A program made the translations under genes and the position numbers. From Streptomyces sp. NBC_01481 (GTDB lineage Bacteria; Actinomycetota; Actinomycetes; Streptomycetales; Streptomycetaceae): a DNA stretch of 64,000 bases. Each line of letters begins with the position of its first letter. Positions within the stretch are counted from its first letter, which is position 1. Shown piece by piece: positions 52,373-64,000 of the stretch. A model generated the notes under the pieces. The model saw only the letters and a program-made list of their open reading frames with translations, was not told where the DNA came from and did no database searches. The DNA is taken from assembly GCF_026339995.1 (NCBI RefSeq), contig NZ_JAPEPT010000002.1:669001-733000 (forward strand). Direction: 5' to 3'.

Positions 52373-53842
52373 CTACCAGGTGGGCGGCGGGCCGTACTGC
52401 CCGGGCGCCTGGCCAGGTGCCTGGCCCGGAATCTGACCGTGCCCACCGGGCACCTGTCCTGGCACCTGCCCCGCCGCCGGTCCCTGAGCCGGGAACGGAG
52501 CGGCAGCATCCGTGACGGGAGCCACCGCAGCCGCGGGAGCAGGTCCCTGCGCCGGCGCCCCGGCCGTCCGCCGCCGCGCCAGCAGGGTCCATGCGCCGAG
52601 CCCCAGCACCAGCACGGTCCCCGCGCCGATCCCCGCGGCGGCGACCAGCTGCATCGTGTCGCCCTTCGCCGCCTCCGGCGCGCTCTTCCCGCTGTCCGCG
52701 GCCTCCTGGTCGTCCTTGGTGACCTGGAAGTCCCCCGCGGGTCCGTTATACGCCGGGGCGCTCCGCACCTCGCCCTCGACGTTCACGCGCAGCGTCAGCG
52801 GGATGGGCTTCGTGCCGTACTCCTTGCCGATCTCCGGGTTGAGCGTGACCGAGAGGTAGTACCAGCCGGCGAACCGCATGGCGTTGGTGGAACTCGTGGA
52901 GTCGTATCGGTTCTCGTACGCCACCGGCGGCAGCGGGTCCAGCGCCAGCGACTTCTGCTTGCCGTCGTAGTACAGACTCGACGCGTCATCGACGTATCCA
53001 CGGGCCGGGTTGTGCAGGGACAGCACCAGGGCATTGTTGACGCTCTTCGCACTGTCGGGCGCCGTACTGCTTCCGAGGTCGGCGCTGGCGAAGAGCTGCT
53101 GCCCCCAGTCGACCGGCACCCGGTAGAAGAGGCTCTGGCCGGGGGTGATCGTGTCCTGCCACTCGCCCTGCTTCAGGCTCGTGGCATGGGTGAAGCTCGT
53201 GCCGCCGTGCCGCTTTCCGGGGCCGCCTCCGGGCGCCGGGGGGGACGCGGACGGCCAGTTCTCGGCGGGCGCGGTGGGGCCTTGGGACTTCAGCCCGGAC
53301 TCGGAGGCGAAACGGATCTCCACATCCCACGGCTCGGGCGTGGAGGTGTCTGCCTTCGACCGCTGCAGGAGCACGTAGTAGGCGCCCGCCTCCTGGCAGT
53401 TGCTGGTGTCCTTGGCGATCGTCCGGTCCGCGTACGCGGCGACCGGCCTGGCGTACAAGGCCGATCCGAACTGGGCGTCCTCGTCGCCGCACTTGTACCC
53501 CGAGCGGTCCTCGATGCTCACCGAGAGCTTGTCCGCGTACGACACCTTCGTCGCCAGCTTGGGGACGGCGACGGCCGAGATGTAGGCGTTGGTCTTGGCA
53601 TCGAGATCGACCCGGTAGTAGCGCTTCTCGCCCGGCTTGATCGTGTCCTTGTACGTCGATCCGGCCGTCAGGGACGGCCCGTCACTGTTGACCGGGGCGC
53701 CCTTGACGGTCTTGGCCTCGCTGTCGAAGGCGTACGGATTGGGCTCGCCGGCCGCCCATGACTGCCCGGGCAGCGCCGCCACCGCGCACATCGCCGCCAT
53801 GGCCGCCAGCGTCACCCGGCCCGTGCCGCGCTGCCTCTTCAC
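52373..53842 (-). CDS. Exported membrane-anchored protein, partner of a VWA protein
   Basis: 489 residues from GTG 53842. Signal peptide (VTLAAMAAMCAVAALPGQSWA), two similar beta-rich halves each starting with a phrase like YKDTIKPGEKRYYRVDLDAK or WQDTITPGQSLFYRVPVDWG, and a C-terminal helix (MQLVAAAGIGAGTVLVLGLG) with a Pro/Gly-rich cytoplasmic tail (GQVPGQVPGGHGQIPGQ). Not matched to a named family. Its start overlaps the stop of the broken VWA gene (GTGA), showing the two once formed a pair. The protein itself is intact. Confidence 0.8.
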   Translation of the reverse strand: MKRQRGTGRVTLAAMAAMCAVAALPGQSWAAGEPNPYAFDSEAKTVKGAPVNSDGPSLTAGSTYKDTIKPGEKRYYRVDLDAKTNAYISAVAVPKLATKVSYADKLSVSIEDRSGYKCGDEDAQFGSALYARPVAAYADRTIAKDTSNCQEAGAYYVLLQRSKADTSTPEPWDVEIRFASESGLKSQGPTAPAENWPSASPPAPGGGPGKRHGGTSFTHATSLKQGEWQDTITPGQSLFYRVPVDWGQQLFASADLGSSTAPDSAKSVNNALVLSLHNPARGYVDDASSLYYDGKQKSLALDPLPPVAYENRYDSTSSTNAMRFAGWYYLSVTLNPEIGKEYGTKPIPLTLRVNVEGEVRSAPAYNGPAGDFQVTKDDQEAADSGKSAPEAAKGDTMQLVAAAGIGAGTVLVLGLGAWTLLARRRTAGAPAQGPAPAAAVAPVTDAAAPFPAQGPAAGQVPGQVPGGHGQIPGQAPGQAPGQYGPPPTW

Positions 53843-54316
53843 GCGCTTCTCCTTGTCCGCCGTACCAGTACGAGCACCAGGCCCACGATCAGGACGACCG
53901 CGCAGCCGGTCGCCGCGGCGGTCGCGGTGCCGGACCATCCTGCCCCGGCAGCCGCTCGGCTGTCTTCGCGGGCGGCCGAATCACCCTGCTTGTCCCCCTT
54001 CTTGGCAAGCAGAGGCAGCCGGCCGCCGCGGCCGTCGCGGTGCCGGACTGGGAAAGCCGTCGGGAAGGGCGTCGACGACCGTCCCGATGGCCGCGCGGGC
54101 GGAGGCTATCCGGGTCTGCCCTGCGCCGTCGTCGTCCGCCATGGATCCCGAGGAGTCGAGGACCATCACCAGGCCGCTCTTCCCGTCCCCCGGCCCTTCG
54201 GCCCGGGCTGTCTGCCCCGCGGCGCTCGCACCCGGCAGCGGGCCCGCCCCGAGGGCGAGCAGTGCCCCCACCCCGATCACTGCCGCCGTCGCGCGGCGGC
54301 CCAGTCGTGCCTTCAC
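53839..54316 (-). pseudogene. VWA-domain protein gene with its middle deleted
   Basis: From GTG 54316 the frame encodes a signal peptide (ATAAVIGVGALLALGAGPLP then GASAAG) and the start of a VWA domain with the metal-ion site (GLVMVLDSSGSMADDDGAG). After ALPDGF the domain breaks off. The true C-terminal end, LLAKKGDKQGDSAARE and a helix (CAVVLIVGLVLVLV) with RRTRRSA, lies in another frame and ends in the GTGA overlap with the next gene. Roughly 300 residues are missing. A 34-nt sequence present twice (53902-53935 and 54015-54048, 32/34 identical) may mark the rearrangement. Confidence 0.8.
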
Positions 54317-54353
54317 TCGTGTTCCCCTCCCGAGCACTGAAGTTTGCTCTTGC

Positions 54354-54382
54354 AAGCTAATGATTTGCTCAGGCGAACTCAA
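54354..54382 (-). promoter_or_regulatory. Promoter for the VWA operon
   Basis: On the minus strand TTGAGT (54382-54377), 17 bp, then TAGCTT (54359-54354), about 38 bp before the GTG. The surrounding sequence is unusually A/T-rich. Confidence 0.5.
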
Positions 54383-54440
54383 GACCAAGATTGTCACGGT
54401 CCCGCAACGGCACCGGACGGCCAAGAAAGGGGGCGGGCAG

Positions 54441-54478
54441 CACTGAGCCCCGGCCGCTTCAGCGACCGGGGCTCAGTG
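54441..54478 (-). terminator. Terminator after the DLW-39 gene
   Basis: A 13-bp perfect stem (CACTGAGCCCCGG with CCGGGGCTCAGTG) and a 12-nt loop, 20 bp beyond the stop. Confidence 0.8.
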
Positions 54479-54497
54479 GTTTCAAGATTGCTGCGTC

Positions 54498-54632
54498 TCA
54501 CACACCCGAACCTGCGGGCACGGAGTCGGTCGCCTCCGTCCACAGATCCTGCTCGGCGCGATCCGCCTGGATCTGGCGGTACACGAGGAGCCCGCCGATG
54601 GCGGCCAGTGCGACCAGGAGAAGCTTCTTCAC
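54498..54632 (-). CDS. DLW-39 family small protein
   Basis: 44 residues from GTG 54632: KKLLLVALAAIGGLLVYRQI then QADRAEQDLWTEATDSV. The name-giving DLW motif after one helix and the small size identify it. Function unknown; conserved next to gyrA in Streptomyces. Confidence 0.88.
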   Translation of the reverse strand: MKKLLLVALAAIGGLLVYRQIQADRAEQDLWTEATDSVPAGSGV

Positions 54633-54769
54633 CGCGCGACCTCGTCTTTCCTTGACGTATGAGGACTTCTGGCGCCCGACTATACACACCGACCGATACC
54701 GATCGGTGACCTGCGTAGGACCAGCGTACGACCTCCGCACGCCCCAACTCCGGCCCCGGACAAAGCGAT

Positions 54770-54800
54770 CGGCCCGGACGGAGAAACTCCGTCCGGGCCG
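54770..54800 (-). terminator. Terminator of tRNA-Ile
   Basis: A 14-bp perfect stem (CGGCCCGGACGGAG and complement), loop AAA, 12 bp beyond the tRNA 3' end. Confidence 0.85.
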
Positions 54801-54811
54801 AATCAAGCTGG

Positions 54812-54885
54812 TGGGGCTAACAGGATTTGAACCTGTGGCCTCATCCTTATCAGGGATGCGCTCTAACCAACTGAGCTATAGCCCC
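54812..54885 (-). tRNA. tRNA-Ile (anticodon GAT)
   Basis: 74 nt; acceptor GGGGCTA with TAGCCCC, discriminator A, anticodon arm CATCC-CTGATAA-GGATG, T-loop GGTTCAAATCC. CCA is not encoded. Confidence 0.95.
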
Positions 54886-54954
54886 GCCGCGCTGCGCGCT
54901 GACTCATGAAGATTAGCGCACGTCGGGGCCAGTCCCAAAATCGGTTGTCCTGTC

Positions 54955-55590
54955 TCACTCGTCCTCGGCGAGGGTGAGCTCGACGCCGCCCACGAAACCC
55001 GCGGAGAGGTTGTAGATAAAGGCTCCGAGGGTGGCCAGAGCTGTGGCCAGCACCACATCGATCACCGCGATGACCGAGGTGAAGATGAGCACCCGCGGCA
55101 GCGACAGGAACGACTGAAGGTCGAAACCATTGCTCTCGTTGGAGCCGGTCGCCTCGCTGATCGTCCCGCCGACGGTGGAGAAGACACCCATCGCGTCCAT
55201 GACCATCCACAGAACCGCTGACGCGATCACCGTGCAGATGCCCAGCGCGATGGAGAGCAGGAAGCTGACCTTCATCACCGACCAGGGATCGGCCTTGGCC
55301 ACCCGCAGCCGCGCCTTGCGCGTCCGAGGCGTCGTACGGGCACCGGTGCGCGGCCGGCGTACAGCCGCGCCCGGCTGAGGCGCGCCCCCGCCCTGGGGCG
55401 TGGGGTATGCCTGCGGCGGGTGGTACGGCTGCGCGGCCTGCTGCGGCGCCGGCTGCTCGCCGCCATACGTCTCGTGCGGGGGCATGGGCCCCCGGGTGTC
55501 CGTCACCGTAACCCCCTGGGAGTCCGCGGCAGGGCCACGGGCACCGTTCGCTCCGGATGCGGCCGATCCGGCGCCCGTGGCTCCACTCAC
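54955..55590 (-). CDS. DUF3566 membrane protein
   Basis: 211 residues from GTG 55590. A disordered Pro/Gln-rich N-terminus (to ~90), then basic RTRKARLRVAKADPWSVMKV and two helices (FLLSIALGICTVIASAVLW and VLIFTSVIAVIDVVLATALA). The DUF3566 core K-DPWSVMKVSFLL is plain. It starts 3 bp after gyrA ends and is conserved in that place. Confidence 0.9.
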   Translation of the reverse strand: MSGATGAGSAASGANGARGPAADSQGVTVTDTRGPMPPHETYGGEQPAPQQAAQPYHPPQAYPTPQGGGAPQPGAAVRRPRTGARTTPRTRKARLRVAKADPWSVMKVSFLLSIALGICTVIASAVLWMVMDAMGVFSTVGGTISEATGSNESNGFDLQSFLSLPRVLIFTSVIAVIDVVLATALATLGAFIYNLSAGFVGGVELTLAEDE

Positions 55591-55593
55591 GCT

Positions 55594-58203
55594 TTACTCC
55601 TCGTGCTCCCCTGCCGAGGGCTCACTGCCCTCGACTGCCGCCTCGGCCGCGTCGGCGCCGGCCAAATCGGTCGCTTCGACCTCGTCGGTCCCTTCGACCT
55701 CTTCGGCCTCGCGACCGGCCTCGGCGTTACGAGCGATGCCGACCACGGCATCGCGCTTGCCCAGGTTGATCAGTTGGACGCCCATGGTGTCACGGCCCGT
55801 CTCCCTGACTTCGTTGACTCGCGTACGAATCACACCGCCGCCAAGGGTGATGGCGAGGATCTCATCCGTCTCCTCGACCACCAGCGCGCCCACGAGTGAA
55901 CCACGGTCCTCCACAATCTTGGCGGCCTTGATACCGAGGCCGCCACGACCCTGGACGCGGTATTCGTCGACGGCGGTCCGCTTCGCGTACCCACCATCAG
56001 TAGCAGTGAACACGAACGTACCGGGCCGCACCACATTCATCGAGAGGAGCTGGTCTCCCTCACGGAAACTCATGCCCTTCACGCCCGATGTGGCACGCCC
56101 CATCGGACGCAGCGCGTCGTCGGTCGCGGTGAACCGGATCGACTGCGCCTTTTTGCTGATCAGCAGCAGATCGTCCTCGGCCGAGACCAGCTCGGCACCG
56201 ATCAGCTCGTCGTCGCTGCCGTCCTCCGTCTCGCGGAGGTTGATCGCGATGACACCACCCGACCGGGGCGAGTCGTAGTCCTTGAGCGGCGTCTTCTTCA
56301 CCAGACCGCCCTTGGTGGCAAGCACCAGGTAGGGCGCGGCGTTGTAGTCGCGGATCGCCAGGATCTCGGCGATCTGCTCGTCCGGCTGGAAGGCCAGCAG
56401 GTTGGCGACGTGCTGACCGCGCGCGTCCCGGCCGGCGTCCGGCAGCTCGTAGGCCTTGGCGCGGTAGACCCGGCCCTTGTTGGTGAAGAACAGCAGCCAG
56501 TGGTGCGTGGTGGAGACGAAGAAGTGGTCGACGATGTCGTCTTCCTTCAGCTTCGTGCCGCGTACGCCCTTGCCGCCGCGCTTCTGCGAGCGGTAGTCGT
56601 CCGTCTTCGTACGCTTCACATAGCCGCCACGCGTGATGGTGACGACGATGTCCTCCTCGGCGATCAGGTCCTCGATGGACATGTCACCGTCGAAGGGCAC
56701 CAGCTTGGAGCGCCGGTCGTCGCCGAACTTCTCGACGATGACGTTCAGTTCCTCGCTGACGATCTGGCGCTGCTTCTCGGGCGAGGCCAGGATCGCGTTG
56801 TACTCATTGATCTTGGCCTGCAGCTCGTCGTGCTCGGCGACGATCTTCTGGCGCTCCAGGGCGGCCAGTCGGCGCAGCTGCATTTCGAGGATGGCGTTGG
56901 CCTGGATCTCGTCGATCTCCAGCAGGCCCATAAGGCCCGCGCGCGCGATCTCGACGGTGTCACTGCGCCGGATCAGCGCGATGACCTCGTCGATCGCGTC
57001 CAGCGCCTTGAGCAGACCGCGCAGGATGTGCGCCCGCTCCTCCGCCTTGCGCAGGCGGAACTTCGTACGCCGGACGATGACCTCGATCTGGTGGTGCACC
57101 CAGTGGCGGATGAAGGCGTCGAGCGAGAGCGTGCGCGGCACGCCGTCGACCAGCGCCAGCATGTTCGCGCCGAAGTTCGTCTGCAGGTCGGTGTGCTTGT
57201 AGAGGTTGTTCAGCACGACCTTGGCGACGGCGTCGCGCTTGAGGACGATGACCAGGCGCTGGCCCGTACGGGACGAGGTCTCGTCGCGTACGTCGGCGAT
57301 GCCACCGATTTTGCCGTCCTTCACCAGGTCGGCGATCTTCTGCGCGAGGTTGTCGGGGTTGGTCTGGTACGGAAGCTCCGTGACCACCAGGCACTGGCGG
57401 TTCTGGATCTCCTCGACCTCGACGACCGCGCGCATCGTGATGGAGCCGCGACCGGTGCGGTACGCCTCCTCGATGCCCTTGCGGCCCACGACCAGAGCGC
57501 CGGACGGGAAGTCCGGGCCCTTGATCCGCTCGATGAGCGCGTCGAGCAGCTCCTCGTGGGTGGCGTCGGGGTGCTCCAGCGCCCACTGCGCGCCGGCCGC
57601 GACCTCGCGCAGATTGTGCGGCGGGATGTTGGTGGCCATACCGACGGCGATCCCCGCCGAGCCGTTGACCAGCAGGTTCGGGAAGCGCGCCGGCAGAACC
57701 GTCGGCTCCTGGTTACGGCCGTCGTAGTTGTCCTGGAAGTCGACGGTCTCCTCGTCGATGTCCCGGAGCATCTCCATCGACTGCGGCATCAGCTTGCACT
57801 CGGTGTACCGCATGGCGGCGGCCGGGTCGTTGCCCGGGGAACCGAAGTTGCCGTTGGAGTCCACGAGCGGCATGCGCATCGACCACGGCTGGGCGAGACG
57901 TACGAGCGCGTCGTAGATCGAGGAGTCGCCGTGCGGGTGGTACGTACCCATGACGTCACCGACGACGCGGGCGCACTTGTAGAAGCCCTTCTCGGGCCGG
58001 TAGCCGCCGTCGTACATCGCGTAGAGCACACGACGGTGGACGGGCTTGAGACCGTCCCGTACGTCGGGCAGCGCACGCGAGACGATGACGGACATCGCGT
58101 AGTCGAGATAGGAGCGCTGCATCTCCGTCTCGAGCCCGACGGGCTCGATCCGCAGGGTCGGCTCTTCTTCTTCGGTCGTGGCGGGGGTGTTCTCGTCGGC
58201 CAT
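55594..58203 (-). CDS. gyrA: DNA gyrase subunit A
   Basis: 869 residues. Catalytic Tyr in [11 protein letters not shown]; quinolone-determining region [20 protein letters not shown] with Ser and Asp at the two usual resistance positions, so wild-type in appearance. C-terminal beta-pinwheel repeats, including the GyrA box QKRGGKGV, and an acidic tail. It introduces negative supercoils with GyrB. Starts 41 bp after gyrB. Confidence 0.97.
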   Translation of the reverse strand: MADENTPATTEEEEPTLRIEPVGLETEMQRSYLDYAMSVIVSRALPDVRDGLKPVHRRVLYAMYDGGYRPEKGFYKCARVVGDVMGTYHPHGDSSIYDALVRLAQPWSMRMPLVDSNGNFGSPGNDPAAAMRYTECKLMPQSMEMLRDIDEETVDFQDNYDGRNQEPTVLPARFPNLLVNGSAGIAVGMATNIPPHNLREVAAGAQWALEHPDATHEELLDALIERIKGPDFPSGALVVGRKGIEEAYRTGRGSITMRAVVEVEEIQNRQCLVVTELPYQTNPDNLAQKIADLVKDGKIGGIADVRDETSSRTGQRLVIVLKRDAVAKVVLNNLYKHTDLQTNFGANMLALVDGVPRTLSLDAFIRHWVHHQIEVIVRRTKFRLRKAEERAHILRGLLKALDAIDEVIALIRRSDTVEIARAGLMGLLEIDEIQANAILEMQLRRLAALERQKIVAEHDELQAKINEYNAILASPEKQRQIVSEELNVIVEKFGDDRRSKLVPFDGDMSIEDLIAEEDIVVTITRGGYVKRTKTDDYRSQKRGGKGVRGTKLKEDDIVDHFFVSTTHHWLLFFTNKGRVYRAKAYELPDAGRDARGQHVANLLAFQPDEQIAEILAIRDYNAAPYLVLATKGGLVKKTPLKDYDSPRSGGVIAINLRETEDGSDDELIGAELVSAEDDLLLISKKAQSIRFTATDDALRPMGRATSGVKGMSFREGDQLLSMNVVRPGTFVFTATDGGYAKRTAVDEYRVQGRGGLGIKAAKIVEDRGSLVGALVVEETDEILAITLGGGVIRTRVNEVRETGRDTMGVQLINLGKRDAVVGIARNAEAGREAEEVEGTDEVEATDLAGADAAEAAVEGSEPSAGEHEE

Positions 58204-58244
58204 TGCTGGTCTTCAGTCCTTTCGTGCGGTCAGCTGAGACCGAC

Positions 58245-61005
<2,761 letters not shown>

Positions 61006-61557
61006 TCACCCGTACGTGTCGCCCGGCCCCACACTCCCCGGCGCCCTCAGCGCCCCGTACGTCCTCGGCGGCCCACCAGGCCCCAGTACCTTGATCAGCC
61101 GTACCGTCCCGTGCCCCAGGTCCTCGTTCAGCCGCGCCACCAGCCGCGGCGCCAGCAGCCTCAGCTGCGTCGCCCACGCCGTGGAATCGCACTGCACGGT
61201 CAGCACCCGCTGATCCGGGTCCTCCTCGTACCGCAGCGGCACACAGTGGTTCGCCAGGTCCGCGCCCACGATCTGCGGCCAGCGACCCATCACACCGCCC
61301 ACCGCGGCCGGTGTCTCCCAGCCCCGCTCTGTGATCAGCCGGTTGATCGCCGCACCCAGCGGGAGCGGATCACGCCCGTCCGCCCGCGCTCCCGATCGCA
61401 GCCCGCCGCCCCGCCTGGCCTGTTTCTTCTGCTGTGCCGCGGCGCCGCGCGCCTTCGCCTGTTCCTTCGCGGCGCGCAGCGCGACCCGCGCCAGGTCGAC
61501 GCCCGAGGACTCGGGCACCGCCGGCGGCTCGGCCGCTTGATTCGGCTCCTCGCTCAT
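61006..61557 (-). CDS. DUF721 (DciA-like) protein
   Basis: 183 residues. A charged N-terminus and the DUF721 domain from ~75 ([57 protein letters not shown]). DUF721 includes DciA, which works with the replicative helicase. Its ATG overlaps the recF stop. Confidence 0.88.
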   Translation of the reverse strand: MSEEPNQAAEPPAVPESSGVDLARVALRAAKEQAKARGAAAQQKKQARRGGGLRSGARADGRDPLPLGAAINRLITERGWETPAAVGGVMGRWPQIVGADLANHCVPLRYEEDPDQRVLTVQCDSTAWATQLRLLAPRLVARLNEDLGHGTVRLIKVLGPGGPPRTYGALRAPGSVGPGDTYG

Positions 61558-62711
61558 ACCCGCCCCACCACACCGTCCGCCACCAGGTACCGCGCCCCGG
61601 CCAGCACCGCCGGCACATCGTCGTCCACTGCCGCCGTCACCAGCACCTGCTCGCCCGGAGCGACCAGTTCCGCCAGCCGCTCGCGCCGCCGCACGTCCAG
61701 TTCGGCGAAGACATCGTCGAGGACCAGCACCGGCTCGTTGCCCTCAGCTCTGAGCAGGTCGTACGAGGCCAGCCGCAGCGCCAGCGCGTACGACCAGGAC
61801 TCGCCATGGCTGGCGTACCCCTTGGCGGGCAGCTGTCCCAGCTTGAGCACCAGGTCGTCGCGGTGCGGCCCGACCAGCGTCACGCCCCGCTCGATCTCCT
61901 GCTTGCGCACCTCGGCGAGCGCGCCGATCAGCTGCTCGGCCAGGGCTTCCCGACCATGCACCGAGCCCTCTCCCACAACACCTTCACCGACACCCACAGC
62001 GGCACCGGAGGAGGAACGGTACTCCAGCGCAACCGGCCCGCCCCCCGGCGCCAGTTGCTCGTACGCCTTGTCCGCCAGCGGCTGCAGCGCCGCGATCAGA
62101 TCGATCCGCTGCGCCAGCAACTCCGCCCCGGCGCGCGCCAGATGCTGATCCCACACGTCCAGCGTCGACAGGTCCATCCCGCGCCCGCCGTGCCGCCGCG
62201 CCATGGCCGCGGACTTCAGCAAGGTGTTGCGCTGCTTGAGCACCCGCTCGTAGTCGGAGCGCACCCCCGCCATCCGCGGCGAGCGCGCCGTGATCAGCTC
62301 GTCCAGGAACCGCCGCCGCTCGCCCGGGTCGCCCTTCACCAGCGCGAGATCCTCGGGCGCGAACAGCACCGTCCGTACTATCCCCAGCACATCACGCGGC
62401 CTGACCTGTGAGGACCGGTTGATACGGGCCCTGTTCGCCTTCCCCGGATTGAGCTCGAGCTCGATCAGCTGGGAGCGCTCGCCCTGGGTGACGGCCGCCC
62501 GGATCACCGCACGGTCCGCGCCCATCCGCACCAGCGGCGCATCCGATGAGACCCGGTGGCTCGCCAGCGTCGCGAGATAGCCGACCGCCTCGACGAGATT
62601 GGTCTTCCCCTGCCCGTTCGCCCCCACGAACGAGGTGACGCCCGGGTCGAGTGGGACCTCGACCCGGGCGTACGAGCGGAAGTCGGCCAGCGACAAATGC
62701 GTGACGTGCAT
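61554..62711 (-). CDS. recF: Recombination mediator RecF
   Basis: 385 residues. SMC-like ATPase: [20 protein letters not shown], Walker [17 protein letters not shown], and C-terminal Walker [21 protein letters not shown]. It loads RecA at gapped DNA. Starts 30 bp after gnd. Confidence 0.96.
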   Translation of the reverse strand: MHVTHLSLADFRSYARVEVPLDPGVTSFVGANGQGKTNLVEAVGYLATLASHRVSSDAPLVRMGADRAVIRAAVTQGERSQLIELELNPGKANRARINRSSQVRPRDVLGIVRTVLFAPEDLALVKGDPGERRRFLDELITARSPRMAGVRSDYERVLKQRNTLLKSAAMARRHGGRGMDLSTLDVWDQHLARAGAELLAQRIDLIAALQPLADKAYEQLAPGGGPVALEYRSSSGAAVGVGEGVVGEGSVHGREALAEQLIGALAEVRKQEIERGVTLVGPHRDDLVLKLGQLPAKGYASHGESWSYALALRLASYDLLRAEGNEPVLVLDDVFAELDVRRRERLAELVAPGEQVLVTAAVDDDVPAVLAGARYLVADGVVGRV

Positions 62712-62741
62712 GGATGTACGCCGACCTCCCCCGGCTCGGGA

Positions 62742-63620
62742 CTAGTTCTTGTTCTCGACCGCGTGGCCGCCGAACTGGTTGCGCAGCGCCGCGATCATCT
62801 TCATCTGCGGGGAGTCGTCCTGACGGGACGCGAAGCGCGCGAACAGCGAAGCGGTGATCGCGGGCAGCGGCACCGCGTTGTCGATCGCGGCTTCCACAGT
62901 CCACCGGCCCTCGCCGGAGTCCTGTGCATAACCGCGCAGCTTCTCCAGGTGCTCGTCGTCGTCCAGCGCGTTGACCGCCAGGTCCAGCAGCCAGGAACGA
63001 ATGACCGTGCCCTCCTGCCAGGAGCGGAAGACCTCGCGTACGTCGGTGACCGAGTTGACCTTCTCCAGGAGCTCCCAGCCCTCGGCGTAGGCCTGCATCA
63101 TGGCGTACTCGATGCCGTTGTGGACCATCTTCGCGAAGTGGCCCGCGCCGACCTTGCCCGCGTGGACGGAGCCGAACTCGCCCTCGGGCTTGAGCGCGTC
63201 GAAGATCGGCTGGACCCTCGCGACATGCTCGGCGTGGCCGCCGTACATCAGCGCGTAGCCGTTCTCGAGGCCCCAGACACCGCCGGAAACACCGCAGTCG
63301 ACAAAGCCGATGCCCTTGATGCCCAGCTCGACCGCGTGCTTCTCGTCGTCCGTCCAGCGGGAGTTGCCGCCGTCGACGACCACGTCGCCCGGCTCCAGCA
63401 GCTCGGCCAGCTCGTCGATGGTGGACTGGGTCGCCGCTCCGGCCGGGACCATCACCCACACGACCCGCGGGCCCTTGAGCTTGCCCACAAGCTCGCCGAG
63501 GCTGTGGACATCGGCGAGGTCCGGATTGCGGTCGTAGCCAAGGACGGTGTGGCCTGCGCGGCGGATGCGCTCGCGCATATTGCCGCCCATCTTGCCAAGG
63601 CCGACGAGACCGAGCTCCAT
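62742..63620 (-). CDS. gnd: 6-phosphogluconate dehydrogenase, short type
   Basis: 292 residues from ATG 63620. NAD(P) fold GLVGLGKMGGNM, VDGGNSRWTDDEK, catalytic HFAKMVHNGIEYAMMQAYAE, and no long C-terminal domain, which marks the ~300-residue form. It converts 6-phosphogluconate to ribulose 5-phosphate. Between dnaN and recF, as in Streptomyces. Confidence 0.93.
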   Translation of the reverse strand: MELGLVGLGKMGGNMRERIRRAGHTVLGYDRNPDLADVHSLGELVGKLKGPRVVWVMVPAGAATQSTIDELAELLEPGDVVVDGGNSRWTDDEKHAVELGIKGIGFVDCGVSGGVWGLENGYALMYGGHAEHVARVQPIFDALKPEGEFGSVHAGKVGAGHFAKMVHNGIEYAMMQAYAEGWELLEKVNSVTDVREVFRSWQEGTVIRSWLLDLAVNALDDDEHLEKLRGYAQDSGEGRWTVEAAIDNAVPLPAITASLFARFASRQDDSPQMKMIAALRNQFGGHAVENKN

Positions 63621-63689
63621 CACAGATTCCTTACGCGTTGTATGCCGATTCGTACCGGCTCCGAGCCTACGCCCGGGCGGTACGGACGG

Positions 63690-63727
63690 CCTGACGGGCC
63701 TGCTCACGCCCGAGCAGGCCCGTCAGG
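63690..63727 (-). terminator. Terminator after dnaN
   Basis: A 16-bp perfect stem (CCTGACGGGCCTGCTC and complement), loop ACGCCC, 28 bp beyond the dnaN stop. Confidence 0.85.
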
Positions 63728-63754
63728 ATCAGCCGTTCGGCCGTCTTCGCCGTC

Positions 63755-64000
63755 TCAGCCGGAGAGCCGCACGGGCATGATCAGGTACTTGTACGCCTCG
63801 TCGGCCTCGGCATCCATGGCGGGCTTGCCGCTCAGCAGCGCGGGCTTGGTGGAGGTCGTGAACGACAGCTGGGCGACCGGCGAGTCGATGGCGCTCAGGC
63901 CGTCGAGCAGGAAGGTCGGGTTGAAGGCGATCGAGATGTCGTCGCCCTCCAGGTTCGCGTCGACGCGCTCCACAGCCTGTGCGTCATCGCTGGAACCGGC
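63755..64000 (-). CDS. dnaN: DNA polymerase III beta subunit, C-terminal part
   Basis: The frame runs in from the right edge; 81 codons are visible. It ends with the sliding-clamp C-terminus: VDANLEGDDISIAFNPTFLL, DGLSAIDSPVAQLSF and YKYLIMPVRLSG. The order dnaN-gnd-recF-DUF721-gyrB-gyrA confirms the identity. Confidence 0.95.
   Translation of the reverse strand, partial: AGSSDDAQAVERVDANLEGDDISIAFNPTFLLDGLSAIDSPVAQLSFTTSTKPALLSGKPAMDAEADEAYKYLIMPVRLSG

Overview
The window is a piece of a Streptomyces-type actinobacterial chromosome. G+C is very high, GTG starts are common and many genes overlap as ATGA, GTGA or TGATG. The right half (about 33.3-64 kb) has the conserved origin-proximal gene order of Streptomyces: tRNA-Leu, fhaA-fhaB-PP2C-rodA-pbpA-pknB, three class E sortases around a TrpG/PabA-type amidotransferase, DUF881, crgA, rhomboid, cyclophilin, tRNA-Ala, an HTH protein plus Ser/Thr kinase, DLW-39, tRNA-Ile, DUF3566, gyrA, gyrB, DUF721, recF, gnd and the end of dnaN. 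oriC itself should lie just beyond the right edge.

The left half (1-33 kb) is accessory and dominated by metal, mainly copper, handling and envelope stress. 0-4 kb: a truncated frame, DUF2218 and methyltransferase genes, a TetR regulator, and a tyrosinase without its usual MelC1 partner. 4.1-9.6 kb: five minus-strand genes (CueR-like MerR regulator, three histidine-rich membrane proteins, a DUF305 lipoprotein) diverge from a Cu(I)-type P1B ATPase across an almost textbook MerR-family promoter. 9.6-19.5 kb: a seven-gene minus-strand run (SHOCT, DUF2933, SHOCT-like, ICMT-like methyltransferase, small membrane protein, ABC ATPase, ABC permease) diverges from a cupredoxin-P1B ATPase-YHS fusion coupled to csoR, followed by a DUF6153-like protein and a multicopper oxidase. 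CsoR-like dyads lie in the divergent promoter and upstream of the oxidase pair. 19.7-28.1 kb: pspA-pspAA-htpX-pspAB, a stress-protein gene, and a coupled run of a membrane-anchored protein, a lone cytochrome b, a two-helix protein and, 32 bp on, a P1B ATPase with the unusual motif CPD.

28.1-33.2 kb looks like a decayed and mobile-element border: a frameshifted MFS relic, a long perfect inverted repeat, an XRE repressor with a palindromic candidate operator, and an integrase-like gene lacking catalytic residues coupled to a DDE transposase-like gene. The tRNA-Leu and its terminator then mark the start of the core chromosome.

Three further broken genes are visible: a DUF2182 fragment after copA, the MFS relic, and a VWA-domain gene whose middle is missing beside its intact partner at 52.4-53.8 kb. 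A cluster of four DnaA boxes sits between crgA and the rhomboid gene. No rRNA genes or CRISPR arrays were seen.
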